Positions 1 to 10,573 of a stretch of 64,000 bases of DNA are shown piece after piece. The position numbers and the translations under genes are program-made. The notes beneath the pieces are model-generated. The model did not search any database. It saw only the letters and a list, made by a program, of their open reading frames with translations, and had not been told where the DNA came from. The DNA is from Cordilura impudica (lineage: Eukaryota; Arthropoda; Insecta; Diptera; Scathophagidae). The DNA lies in NCBI GenBank assembly GCA_963682025.1, contig OY821521.1, forward strand, positions 56,617,908-56,681,907, in the 5' to 3' direction. Positions within the stretch are counted from its first letter, which is position 1; each line of letters opens with the position of its first letter.

Positions 1-109
1 GTCAGTATGTTTTCATTAATAACTTTTTATTAAACAATGTTAGAGAAATAGGGATTTCACAGAAATACAAAGCGCTTTTACTAGAATGTGATAGCATGCA
101 TAACTCAAA

Positions 110-465
110 TTGTTCTTAAATCGACTTAGGCGGTTATCGCTTGTTACCACAGATATATATACATATATTAGGGTGGGGTCGAAAAAATTTCCATGGGCTC
201 ACAGTGATTCTGGTACTATGGGCGGCCATAACAAGTTTATTTTCCCAACGAACCATACCTCTAAAATCATTTTCGAGTCTGCCAAAATTTCGGTGAAGAT
301 ATTTTCATGATATTTTCCAAAATATTCATTTAAATGTCAAATGTTTGTAACGGGGGTAATTTGGGTCGAGAAATTAATTTTTCACATTCATTTTTATTTT
401 CAACAGCCGCTAGGGGCCGTTGACGAAATTATTTCACGAATCGACGAATCTTTGACTTTCCCATA
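110..465. repeat. Diverged MITE-type fragment
   Basis: This AT-rich stretch opens with a GGGTGGGGTCGA-like end and contains the phrase ACCATACCTCTAAAA, which is shared with both arms of the inverted-repeat element at 34517-35232. I read it as one end of a related short DNA element, truncated where the repeat at 470 begins. No coding potential is seen. The family assignment rests only on these short shared words. Confidence 0.35.
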
Positions 466-469
466 TTTA

Positions 470-1108
470 TACCATGCGTTTAGAGACCCTATCTCATAGG
501 CCCAACTAACTGGACATAGAAAATAAGCATAAACCAAATTTGAGTGGGATTTTTATTAATTTTTTTGGCTGCAGATATGAAAAAGTTCATATCGGATGCT
601 ATATCTATATGGGGACTAGGCCCAAAAATGGACCGATCCTGACTATGTTTGGTAAAGTCTCTTGTATTTTGCAAAAATATATACAACCAAAATTTGAGAA
701 GAATCAGTGCAATATTTTTGTTTTTTGATAGATTTAAGTGAAGATCGGGAAGCAGCTCTATATGGAGCCTACGACTAAGAGTTGTCCCATAGGGATCATT
801 TTTGGGGGCTAAATCTGAACATGGACCGATTCTCACCAATTTCAATAGCGTTCATCACATGGCCGATAAAAGCTTATATACCAAATTTCATCAAAATATA
901 TTCATATTTGGGACCTGCAGTTTGATTACAAAGTTTACATGGACACACAGACGGACGGACGGACGGACGGACATCGTTAAATCGAATCAGTTAGTGGTTC
1001 TGATTCGATCGGTATAATAAAAGATGGGTCTAGGTCAAATATTTTTGGTAGTTACAAACAGCAGCACAAAGTCATTATACCCAAACCACACAGTGGTATA
1101 GGGTATAA
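470..1108 (+). repeat. DINE-1/mini-me-like repeat, 5' truncated
   Basis: One of about ten related copies in the window. It carries the family landmarks: ATACCATGCGTTTAGAGA near the left end, a run of GGAC units at about 953-972, and a right end with TTATACCC about 20 bases before GGGTATAA, which can fold as a hairpin. It lacks the 5' palindrome of full copies. The order of GTCY microsatellite, conserved block and terminal hairpin matches what is known of fly DINE-1/INE-1 (mini-me) elements, non-autonomous relatives of Helentrons. No open reading frame is meaningful. Confidence 0.8.
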
Positions 1109-1140
1109 ATAGCTCAAAATATTCAGCGCTGAAATTATAT

Positions 1141-1411
1141 TGGGTACTAGGGTGACAGCGGTTTGTATGGAAAAAAATTTTTGGTCGAATTTTGCGGTGT
1201 GCCGGTCGACTTATTGTGACACTGGCTCTAAAACTTTAGTGCGCAAAATTTGAGCCAAATCGGACAATGCTTTCTGAGTTCAAATATGAATTTATATGTA
1301 AAAATTATAAAAAAAAATAATTTTTCACAAAAATTTTGATATTAATAATTGCGTTTCAATTAAATTATTTAATAAAGCATAATCTAGAGTAAATTATCTT
1401 TCTAAGTGTCC
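1141..1411 (+). repeat. Left end of foldback repeat family FB1
   Basis: Matches the left arm of the 1.6 kb palindromic element at 36890-38480, beginning at GGGTGACAGCGG and running to ATTATCTTTCTAA. The family sequence resumes at about 3573, so roughly 2.2 kb of other DNA, including the Transib-like element at 1674-3286, lies between the two parts. Non-coding. Confidence 0.7.
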
Positions 1412-1673
1412 AAAGTACGTTTGAAAAATTATTATTTTCCTTTTTTTTTTATTACACAATTTAATATCGATTACTTAACATTAAAAATTATCTTCTCGAT
1501 AACATGAATGAAATGTAATATCTAAAAATATTCGTAGTCGTTGAATTTGAGTAACTTTTTAAAATTACAAAATGAAGTAAATTTAGCTAAAATCACTTTT
1601 TTGGATATTGAACCGATGCTTTTTGAAGCCTCAAATTATTTTGTAAACTTACCTGGATTTTATCACTCCGATG

Positions 1674-3286
1674 CACATTGGGCTCGCTAGAAGAAATATT
1701 TGGCCAAAATTATTTTAAAGCCATATTTATACTTTTTGTGAAGAAACAGCATTTACAATCAAGCTTACGCTTATCTTCTTAAGTTTGGATCAATTTCTAA
1801 GGTTTAAACCTTTAACCCTTTGTTGAGGTTTTCTAAAACAAGAATCTCAAAAAAAGAATTTCGGAAAATATGCCTTATAAGTGCTAAAAAAAATTTAAAT
1901 ATAAATTTTTTTTTTAATTAACAAAAATTTTTTATAAAATTTAAAAATATTTTTTTTTTTATAAATAAATTTGTAAAAAAGTTATTCACATATACCCTGG
2001 CTACATTTTTGTAGAATACTAGTGGTAAGAAATTTTGATTCCCTGCAAGGTATACTCAAAAAGTTAAAAAAGACGATTTTTGAGGCACAAAGTGATTTTC
2101 GTGTGCCTTGACTGGCTCAGATTGTATCACTATGTTCACAAAAGTTGTTCGCCTATGCCGTAGCTACATTTTTGTAGAACATTGTTAGTACAAAATTTGG
2201 ACATAAATAACCGAAATCAGAAAAAAAAAAACGGATGTGCTATGACCCTCGATCAAAAGTTGCTTCAAGAGCACCGTGTACGGCATATAAAAAGATGAAT
2301 ATATCAAAAATAGCAAATTTCCGCAATTCAATCTAAGGTGAAATGAAAAATATACATCAATATCTTCTTTTTTTTTTTAAGTCGTATGCCAGCCGCAGAG
2401 CCGAAATTTTAAAACTCTACGTAAATTTCAAAATCGTAAAAATTTCATAAATTTTACTAGAGGACCCCTGCTGCTCCGCAGCATTATATTATATTATATT
2501 AATTTTTATAATATAATACCAAAATTTGCCAAGAGAAGTTAACGTACAGTAATGCCAAAATATCCCAAGAGAAGTTAACGTACAGTAAAAGTAAATTTGA
2601 TTGTCCACGCATAACTTTCCTCAAACCCAAACCAAAATGCCAAGAGAAGTTAACGTACAGTAATGCCAATATATGCCAAGATAAGTTAACGTACAGTAAA
2701 AGTAAAGTTGATTCTCCACGCATAACTTTCCTCAAACCCAACGAATTTAAGCAGTTAATAGCTCAAAAGAAGGAGCTTGATCCACTGAGTGTTCTTAGAC
2801 CAATGTCAACAGCCTACGTTAATTAAAACTCTAGTTATAGAGGTTTGAGAGAAGAAAAATATTGAAAAAAATCTTGAATGCAAAGTTTATTCATAAATTC
2901 TTTTAATATATAAGATAATACACCAACATATCGATATTTATTCACTTCACCTTAAATATTTTATTTTTTTTTTAATGTTTTGAATAAACTATATACCTTC
3001 AGCTTTATTTTCCATTTCAACTTTAGAAATTACTATTTAAAAAAAAAAAACTAGAAAATATTTAAAAATGTTAAAAAACACCTGCACTCAACTATTTTTT
3101 CGAGTGGACTGAAGTTTATCAACTTTAATGCTGTAATGTTAAACGGTAAATTGCAATTTACAAAAACAAAATGTATTTGTGGTTGCTCTGATGTCTTTGC
3201 TATTAGATTGCAACAACAAAATAATAATCGTAGCCCATGTAAAATATTTAGTTTTGGCCAAAAATTTGAATTTTGGGACCTTTGTG
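1674..3286. mobile_element. Non-autonomous Transib-like element
   Basis: The left end reads CACATTGGGC and the right end, on the opposite strand, reads CACAAAGGTC. Both carry the decamer TTGGCCAAAA, at bases 27-36 and 26-35 from the terminus. The 1613 bp segment is flanked on both sides by the 5-bp sequence CGATG (1669-1673 and 3287-3291). The same heptamer-spacer-decamer layout is found at the ends of the transposase-bearing Transib elements at 4191-11589. Transib elements are known for 5-bp GC-rich target duplications. No transposase sequence is seen inside, only low-complexity DNA and the tandem block at 2511-2745. Confidence 0.65.
2511..2745. repeat. Tandem duplication with GTTAACGTACAG units
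   Basis: Two copies of a unit of about 117-120 bp lie in tandem. Each contains two shorter repeats with the core AAGAAGTTAACGTACAGTAA-like sequence followed by a CCACGCATAACTTTCCTC block. A reading frame crosses it only because the unit length keeps frame, so I do not call it coding. TTAACGTACAG also occurs in the inverted repeat at 16655-17385. Confidence 0.8.
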
Positions 3287-3572
3287 CGATGGTGAGGAAT
3301 ATAAAACTTTATTGAATTAAAACTAATTATAACGTTTTATTTCTTAAACCCCAAACCCTGATTTCCTCACCTTATAATCCTAAACCTACACCAATATTAT
3401 AATTTCTCAATTTACGGGAAATTAAAAAATTTTAACCCTTTTTCTTAGCACTGTCAATTGCAGTCTAATAGCATTTAATTGGATCAGCTATAACCCATCT
3501 TGGCCAATTTAACTACCCCAAGCCCGACAGTTGTCATCGCCCTAATTGGAAATAGCTGCACCCAAAAAATAC

Positions 3573-4190
3573 ACTGATAAAACAACAAAACCTATTATCG
3601 GTTAAAACACAGCCAAGTAATTGATTAAGAAAATCGAGCTCACATTTTTAAAGACATTGAAATAATTTACAACAATAATATTTTGTATTCTCCTGAACCC
3701 AAAATGATCTTATGTAAATTCCATCTCGTCTATTGTTGTGCCGTTCTAAATTAATGTCAAAACGGTACGTATTTTTTAACGCTATTTGAAAATCTCCAAT
3801 TTTACTTTTTCAAAAATTTTGATCAAGAAATTTACCGAAATGAACGACTGGACTTTAAGGTCTTATTAAAAAATATATGTGATTAAAAATGCCAAATATT
3901 GTAGGTATCCTATGCCTAATTCAATTTGGTGAGTGCAGCGTTTTAATTTCAGTGGATTTGAAGAAAAATTTGATTTTTCATACTTATTTCACTTTTGCTA
4001 CATCTTTTTGGTGTTTTCATATTTCAAATATCTTTTATCAAAATAATATACTACTTGATATAAGTTCTCAATTCTTGTAAACTAAGGTTAAATTGAAACA
4101 CTATTAGCTGTCCCTCTTTAATGTCAAAGGTGAAATTTAAAGAGATTTACATTTTTTTAAAACAAAATATCGAAATAATATATATTTATG
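3573..4190 (+). repeat. Interior of foldback repeat FB1 (continuation)
   Basis: Resumes the FB1 family after the interruption. It matches the left arm of the 36890-38480 element from the CTATTATCGGTT block, and part of the central region including the text corresponding to 37661-37781. It ends near CGAAATAATATATAT, next to the left Transib element. Non-coding; the short + strand reading frame at 3889-4080 has an inverted counterpart at 37661-37858, as expected of a repeat. Confidence 0.65.
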
Positions 4191-4677
4191 GAGGGGTTTC
4201 AATAAAACTAATTTTAATAATTCTAAAAAATAATATTCTAGACTTATTTTCTGAAATTAGCCCAGGAGAAAGGTGAAAGTGTCCTCTTTAACCCTATATA
4301 TCCCATGCACCCGTGAGAATCCGTGGGTAAAACAGTTGTTTCATTTCAATGAAATTACTCAAAAAAATTTTTTGGTATTTTATAGCTTATAATAGCCATT
4401 ATTTGTTCCATTACCAGTAATGATATCTGCTTACAAAATACACCACCCTTCTGATAATATTTGTGAGTAAGAATGTGAATACACAGAGGATGTAATTCTT
4501 TTGTAAGCTGGGTTTTTTTATTATCATACCTTTTTTATTCATTTCTATTTCACCTAATATTGCACTAGTAAAGTAGTAAAGAAAACACACGCAGGTTATT
4601 CATTTGTATTGTGGGTTTTTTATATATTATTTTAGATTATAATGCACTAATGCCACTTTCTTAGCTTTTTAAACTCT

Positions 4678-5216
4678 GTCTGTCTGTCGTGGGGCAACAC
4701 CATCCCCCTTATCCAATTGATCTGAAACTTGCCCCATAGTCTTGTTGGGACTACAGATTAATTTTGGGGTAGTCACGCATAGTCACGTACAGTCACGCAG
4801 TGATCTAAATGTCATTTCCCCTCATCCGATCGATCCGAAATTTGGTCCATACACTTGCTGTGAAAAAAAGATTAACTTTGACTTAGTCACGCACAGTCAC
4901 GCACGGTCACGCACAGTCACTGAGAGATTTAAAACGGATTTCCCCTCTCCAATCAATCTGAAACTTGGTCGATAGACTTACTGTGAAAAAAGATTAACTT
5001 TGACATAGTCACGCACAGTCACGCATAGTCACGCACAGTCACGGAGAGATTAAGATCTCAAGTCCGCTCATTCGATCGATCTGAAACTTTATCCATAGAC
5101 TTGTTGTGACCAAAGATTAATTTTAAGATAGTCACGTACAGTCACGGAGAGATTCAGAACTCATATGCATAAGAAAAGAAAGAGTTTTAATAAAAGCTTT
5201 GTTTTTATGGGTTAGA
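4678..5216 (+). repeat. Satellite-like block of GTCACGCACA units
   Basis: About four or five units of roughly 115 bp lie in tandem. Each has several GTCACGCACAGTCACG-type words, then CCCCTCATCCGATCGATC, GAAACTTGG, a CATAGACTTG phrase, and AAAGATTAA. The block starts at CTGTCTGTCTGTCGTGGGG and ends with AGAAAGAGTTTTAAT and TTTTTATGGGTTAGATTA. The same unit, with the same edges, recurs at 6531-6985 (inverted), 23660-24365, 34640-34835 and 62793-62975, so it behaves as a dispersed element carrying an internal tandem array. Confidence 0.8.
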
Positions 5217-5221
5217 TTATT

Positions 5222-6316
5222 ATTTTACCTAGAAACAGTATGAGTTAAAGAACTATAGAAACCCAAAGTTAATTCTTTTTTTTAAATGGGAATGTGATGG
5301 TTCTTCGGGACAGAAACAATACAAACAAGTAGTATGTGAAAATATTTCGGACTCAGATATGTTCATGGTATCATTTATACCATTGCGATTGAAAAAAATT
5401 TTGGAAGATTCAGAGCCTTCGACTAGTACAACGCAAACAAATTAAATGTGGAAAAATGAGACATCGTCTTCTACGAAATACTGCAGGCCAATCAAATTTG
5501 AATTCAAAAAAGAAATTCATGATGACATTAACAAAGAAGTTACTGATATCAAGGCCCAAGTTGCAACACTATAGCCATTACAGTTACGGTTAGATGGGCA
5601 GTAAATTGAAGTCAGCTGCAAGAATACAACTTATGGAACACATACTAAAAATAAGTTATGATTTGGATTTCGGTTCTTCAGGATCAATAAGAAACAACAA
5701 AACCAACAAGGAGTTAAGTAGCTAAAAAAAACATGTTCAAGATGAATATCGAAAATTTGGATTGATTATAGATCAGCCAAAACAAGGACCATTCAATACA
5801 ACAAGAAGATTCTTTTCAGACCCAGAAACAGCATGAAATAGCAAGACTGTATTTAAACCTTATTTTCAGATTTAAAATAATCCTAGAAGTACTTGCGAGC
5901 AATGAAGAAATAGACTCGAAAATATGGAAATTCTGCTAAGGAAATTGCAAAAATATATACAACGAACTACCCATGGAGAAATATGTCAGCATCAGTTCAG
6001 CATCATCATGCAGAAGATGTCATTAAATATAATTTGGTGCCGCTTCTAGATCTATCAGAGGTGGGTCAGGAAAAAAGGAATAATGATTACAGATTTTACA
6101 GAGAGCACAATACTAGAAAAATTTCACGAAATTCAGTAAAAGAAGATCTATTTAATATATTATTGGCAACGCCAGATTGTTCATCTCCAGTATTCGAAAT
6201 CAATGGAAAGTGGAACATCGGGATTTATCTGAAGAAATCACAAAACTACTAAAGGACAGAAAAAAACAAGAAAAAAATATGGAATATTTGCAATCAATAT
6301 TTGAAATAAATGAATA
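5222..6316 (+). pseudogene. RAG1-like Transib transposase, truncated and degraded
   Basis: The translation resembles residues from about 265 of the right copy (10573-9371) through the C-terminus, and includes the WECDGSSG motif at the first catalytic aspartate. Unlike the right copy it still has the roughly 400 bp between the LQPLQL block and the HHHAEDVIKYNLVPL block, but many stops and frameshifts interrupt it. The best open stretch is 5983-6252 and carries SEVGQEKRNNDYRFYREH, where the glutamate before KRNN corresponds to the third acidic residue of RAG1-like enzymes. It starts mid-gene at the edge of the satellite block. Not functional. Confidence 0.75.
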
Positions 6317-6530
6317 ATAATTTTAATTGCCTTTCATTGTTATTTAATTACGAAAATCATAGTATTAGTTAAAAATAATAACAAACGGAACCTCCCATTG
6401 TTAGAAATGCTATTAAAATCTATTGCAGTTTTTATTTTTAAATGGTTTTTTTATCCACATGTGTATGAAAAGTTTTAATGAATAAGAAAATTCAGAAAAT
6501 AAGAAAGATTCAGAAAACTTAAATATAATC

Positions 6531-6985
6531 TAACCCATAAAAACAATGTTTTTATTAAAACTCTTTCTTTCCTTATGCATATGAGTCCTGAACCTCTCCG
6601 TGACTGCGTAACTTTGCGTGACTATTTTAAAATTAATCTGTGTTCAAAGCACGTCTATGGGCCAAGTTTCAGATTGATTGGATGAGGGGAAATGGGGTTT
6701 AAATCACGTGACTGTGCGTGACTAAGCGTGACTGTGCGTGACTAAGTCAAAGTTAATCTTTTTTCACAGCAAGTGTATGGACTAAGTTTCAGATCGATCG
6801 GATGAGGGGAAATGACATTTAGATCACCCCGTGACTGCGCGTGACTATGCGTGACTGTGCGTGACTACCCCAAAAATAATCTTTAGTCACAACAAGACTA
6901 TGGGCCAAGTTTCAGATCAATTGGATGAGGGGGAATGGGTCCAACCACGACAGACAGACATAGAGTATGAGTTAATAGAAAGAGT
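6531..6985 (-). repeat. Satellite-like GTCACGCACA block, inverted
   Basis: Reverse-oriented copy of the block at 4678-5216, with the same inner edge (TAATCTAACCCATAAAAAC) facing the transposase remnant and the same outer edge (CCACGACAGACAGACA). The transposase fragment 5217-6530 is therefore flanked by two inverted copies. The corresponding place in the right Transib copy (about 8900) has no block, so it was gained by the left copy only. Confidence 0.8.
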
Positions 6986-7340
6986 TTAAAAATAAGAATA
7001 ATTGCAGCATTGTTCAGCAGATTTATTTCGTTAAAATGACCAAATTTGACAGCAAAAAATTAGGAACTTTTCTGTAGTTATAACAAGACTTTCAGACAAT
7101 ATTACTAACGTTTTTTTAAGTGTAAATATTCTTTTAATGTAAACACATTTGCAAACTTGCCAGCAAACAATTTTTAATTTTTCAGTAGTAACAGCAAAAT
7201 TTCCAGTTGATTTTACTTTTTTTTAGTGTCAAAATTTTTTTGAGTGTAAACATTAAAAAACCCGTTCTTACAATAAATGCTTGTAATTATTATTAAAATA
7301 CAAATATGACATTTTTTAATAAATAAAGAATAATAAAAAC

Positions 7341-8110
7341 AAGTAAGAAAATTATAGTCGGTCTAGACCGACTATACGATACCCTATACCATGCGTTCAG
7401 AGACGCTATCTCTTAGGCCCAACTAACTGGACAGAGAAAATAAGCAAAAACCAAATTTGAGTGAGATTTTTATTAATTTTTTTGGCTGCAGATCTGAAAA
7501 AGTTCATATCGGATGCTATATTTATATGGGGACTAGGTCCAAAAATGGACCGATCCTGATCATGTTTGGTAATGTCTCTTGTATTTTGCAAAAATATATA
7601 CAAACAAAATCTTAGAAGAATCAGTGCAATATTTTTGTTTTTTAATAGATTTAAGTGAAGATCGGGAAGCAGCTCTATATGGGGCCAAAGCGATCATTTT
7701 TGGACTACTCATTAACGGACGTAATGAACGCATACAAAACCCAATTTGAGTAAGATCTATATGACAATTTCGATCTTATGGCAATTTATGTCGATTTCAT
7801 AGGGGTAATTCGTATGGGGGCTAGGTCTGAACATGGACCGATTTTCACCAATTTCAATAGCGTTCATCCCATGGCCGATAAAAGCTTATATACCAAATTT
7901 CATCAAAATATATTCATAGTTGCGACCTGCAGTTTGATTACAAAGTTTACATGGACACACAGACGGACGGACGGACATTGTTAAATCAACTCAGAAAGTG
8001 ATTCTGATTCGATCGGTATAATTAAAGATGGGTCTAGGTCAAATATTTTGGTTGTTACAAACAGCAGCACAAAGTCATTATACCCAAACCACATAGTGGC
8101 ATAGGGTATA
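7341..8110 (+). repeat. DINE-1/mini-me-like repeat, full length
   Basis: Begins AAGTAAGAAAATTATAG and then has a perfect 22-bp palindrome (ATAGTCGGTCT followed by its complement). It continues through the ATACCATGCG block and a GGAC run, and ends with TTATACCC...GGGTATAA. It sits inside the 3' tail of the left Transib element; removing it restores the symmetry with the right element. Confidence 0.85.
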
Positions 8111-8313
8111 AAAACTCATATATAACGCTAAAAGTTAAAAAAAAGAAAAGCTCAACTTTGACCTAGAATTTATTAAAAAGGACTAAATCAATTTTAATTA
8201 AATTAGAGCTGACTCAAGTCCAACTAAACATATATCCACTAAAAAAAAATACTAAAACATTTTTATCGATTAAAAAGTTACAGAAGTTTGGCCAATTAAA
8301 AACGATTTTCAGC

Positions 8314-8332
8314 CACTGTGCGTCGCACAGTG
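8314..8332. other. Opposed Transib ends: CACTGTG, CGTCG, CACAGTG
   Basis: Reads heptamer CACTGTG (8314-8320), five bases CGTCG (8321-8325), then heptamer CACAGTG (8326-8332). It is the tail-to-tail contact of the two Transib elements. The heptamer is identical to the V(D)J recombination signal heptamer, as expected because RAG1 and Transib transposases share ancestry. CGTCG recurs at 11590-11594 after the far end of the right element, so it is the target duplication. The flanking arms make a near-perfect palindrome over about 8122-8535. Confidence 0.85.
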
Positions 8333-9078
8333 GCTGAAAATCATTTTTCATTGGCCAAAATTCTGTAACTTTTGAACCGATCAAAATATTTTAGTACTGT
8401 TTTTTTTAATAGATAGATAGATAGTTGATCTTGACTCAGTGTGAATTTCATTTAAATTGATTGAGTACTTTTTAAGGAATTCTAGGTCAAAGTTTAACTT
8501 TTGATTTTTTTTAACTTTTAGCGTGATATATGTTTTTTTTTATTTATTTTTATTTATTAGAAAGTGTCATATTTGGAGTTAAATAATTATTATAAACATT
8601 TTTTGTAATAATGAAATTTTTTTAATGCTTACACTCAAAAAAATTTTTACACTCAAAAAAATTTTTACACGCAACAAAATAGTAAAATTCACTAGAAATT
8701 TAACTAGTATTACTAAAAAATTAAAAATGTTTGCTATCAAATTTGCAATTTGCTGACACTCAAGGAATATTATTATTACTACAGAAAAATTTATTAGTGT
8801 TTGCTGCCTAATTTGTTACACTAGCTAAATAAATCTGCTAAACATTAGCGCAATGATTCTAATTTTTTTTTTAATTTTGATATGAAAATATGGGTTCTTA
8901 TTTTTTGAATCTTTCTTATCTATTAAAACATTGCATTCATATGTGGGAAACCTTTTAAGAATAAAAACTGCAATAGATTTAAATAGCATTTGTAACAATG
9001 GTAGGTTCTGTTTATTATTATTTTTTACTAATACTATGTTTTTCGTACTTAAATAACAATGAAAGGCAATTATAATTA

Positions 9079-10573
9079 TTATTCATTAGACTCAAATATT
9101 GATTGCAAATATTCCATATTTTGTTCTGTGCTATTTCTGTTCTTTAGTAGTTTTTTGGCTTCTTCATCTAAATCCCGATGTTCCACTTTCCATTGATTTC
9201 GAATACTGGAGATGAACGGATCTGACGTTGCCAATAATATATTAAATAGATCTTCATTTGTGGAATTTCGTGACATTTTTCTAGTATTGTGCTGTCTATA
9301 AAATCTGTAATCCTTGTTCCTTTTTTCCTGAGCCTCCTCTGATAGATCTCCAAGTGGCACCAAATGATATTTAATGACATCTTCTCCATGATAAAGGATT
9401 TTGTGGACTGTTGCAGACTAACTGTAATTGTAATGGCTGTAGTGTTGGTATTTGGGCCTTGATATCACTAACTTCTTTGTTAATGGCATCATGACTTTCT
9501 TTTTTGAATTCAAATTTGATTGGCCTGCAGTATTTCGTAGAAGATGGTGTCTCATTTTTCCAAATATCCATTGTTTGCGTTGTACTACTCGAAGGCTCCG
9601 AATCTTCCAAAATCTTTTTCAATCGCAATGGTACAAATGATACCATGAACATATCTGAGTCCGAAATATTTTCACATACAACTTGTTTGTATTGTTTTTG
9701 TCCCGAAGAACCATCACATCCCCATTTACAAAATAGAATTAACTTTGTGTTTCCATATTTCTTTAACTCAGTTCCTGTTATTGATTGTAGCAAGCGTTTG
9801 GCTGTGTGATCAAGTAAAGATTGTAGTTGTACTTCTGCCGAAATTGGTGTGATTGTAATAGTGTCCTTTGATGGCAAACAGTCTATTTTAGCAGCTGTTA
9901 TGTGATGATATGCTGGATACATATTTGAGCCTTTTTCAATCGCACGCAATCTGAGCTGAATATATTGGTGTTTTGTTAATTTCAAATCCAGAAATAATGC
10001 TAATGCCTCCTCATTTGTGAACTGTTTTGCATCGCTCGGAGTTGGTATACTTTTAAGAATTCGCTTTGTTCTCACTGGACTAGCATTACAAGTTTTTTCA
10101 ATGATATCCACTTTTGTTAATTGGTTTTGTGCTCGTAATTGATGTAGAAAAGATTCTTTTATATTTGTAGAACCAATTTCCTCGTTAAAATTTTTAAGTT
10201 TCCGCCTCTTAGATCTATCGCTGCAGTTGTCCAATGATTTGCGTGGTCTTCCAGCCTTATCTAGCTTTGCTGTTTCTCCACCAACATTAAGTTGGCCTTC
10301 TAACCAGTTTGCACTTTTATTATAAAACTTTTGTTTACAGTAGTTAACTTCTTTCAATCGTTTTTTTAGTACTTTGACGAAATTAGATAATTGCTCTTGT
10401 ATTTCGGTACTAGACGAATTTAAGTTTAATTTTATTTTAACGTAACTAAGAACATCTTCCTGGTTTTTGTTTCGAAAATACTCTTCGGCCAGTTCTTTAT
10501 AACTAAAGTTCTCCATATTTTTCTCAATATTTTTATTTGCGTCTGTTATCACTTTTTTATCACTTTTTATCAC
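9079..10573 (-). pseudogene. RAG1-like Transib transposase, frameshifted with internal deletion
   Basis: A 400-residue reading frame (10573-9371) is followed by a 94-residue frame (9363-9079). In order it shows: an N-terminal region rich in charged residues; AGRPRKS near residue 108 followed by a basic DRSKRRK, comparable to the GRPR motif of the RAG1 nonamer-binding domain; YPAYHHI near 220, like the YHH of RAG1; and FCKWGCDGSSG near 281-291, with D287 as the probable first catalytic aspartate. The 94-residue piece has SEEAQEKRNKDYR, where E13 matches the catalytic glutamate of RAG1 (ESGNK context), then ARK/TRK and TSDPFIS blocks. About 400 bp present in the left copy are missing at 9371-9400, which should remove the second aspartate. 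The enzyme cannot be active. Confidence 0.85.

Larger units (their letters stand above)
4191..8320 (+). mobile_element. Left Transib/RAG1-like element, 5' end missing
   Basis: Inverted relative of the complete element at 8326-11589. Bases 4259-4380 match the reverse complement of 11010-11165, 5222-6530 match the transposase and 3' region, and 7000-8320 match the 3' tail. It ends at 8320 with heptamer CACTGTG, next to the CGTCG shared with the right element. Its own 5' terminus was not found; the boundary with FB1 near 4190 is approximate. The middle of the gene has been replaced by a satellite-like block (4678-5216). A second inverted block (6531-6985) and a DINE-like copy (7341-8110) interrupt the 3' region. 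Confidence 0.75.

Noticed and set aside
2499..2741. Frame with repeated LYVNFSWHILALLYVN
   Set aside because: It comes from the tandem duplication at 2511-2745, whose unit length happens to keep frame.
4740..5160. Regularly spaced GTCACGCACA words that could suggest a CRISPR-like array
   Set aside because: Units are diverged tandem satellite copies without unique spacers, in an animal genome.
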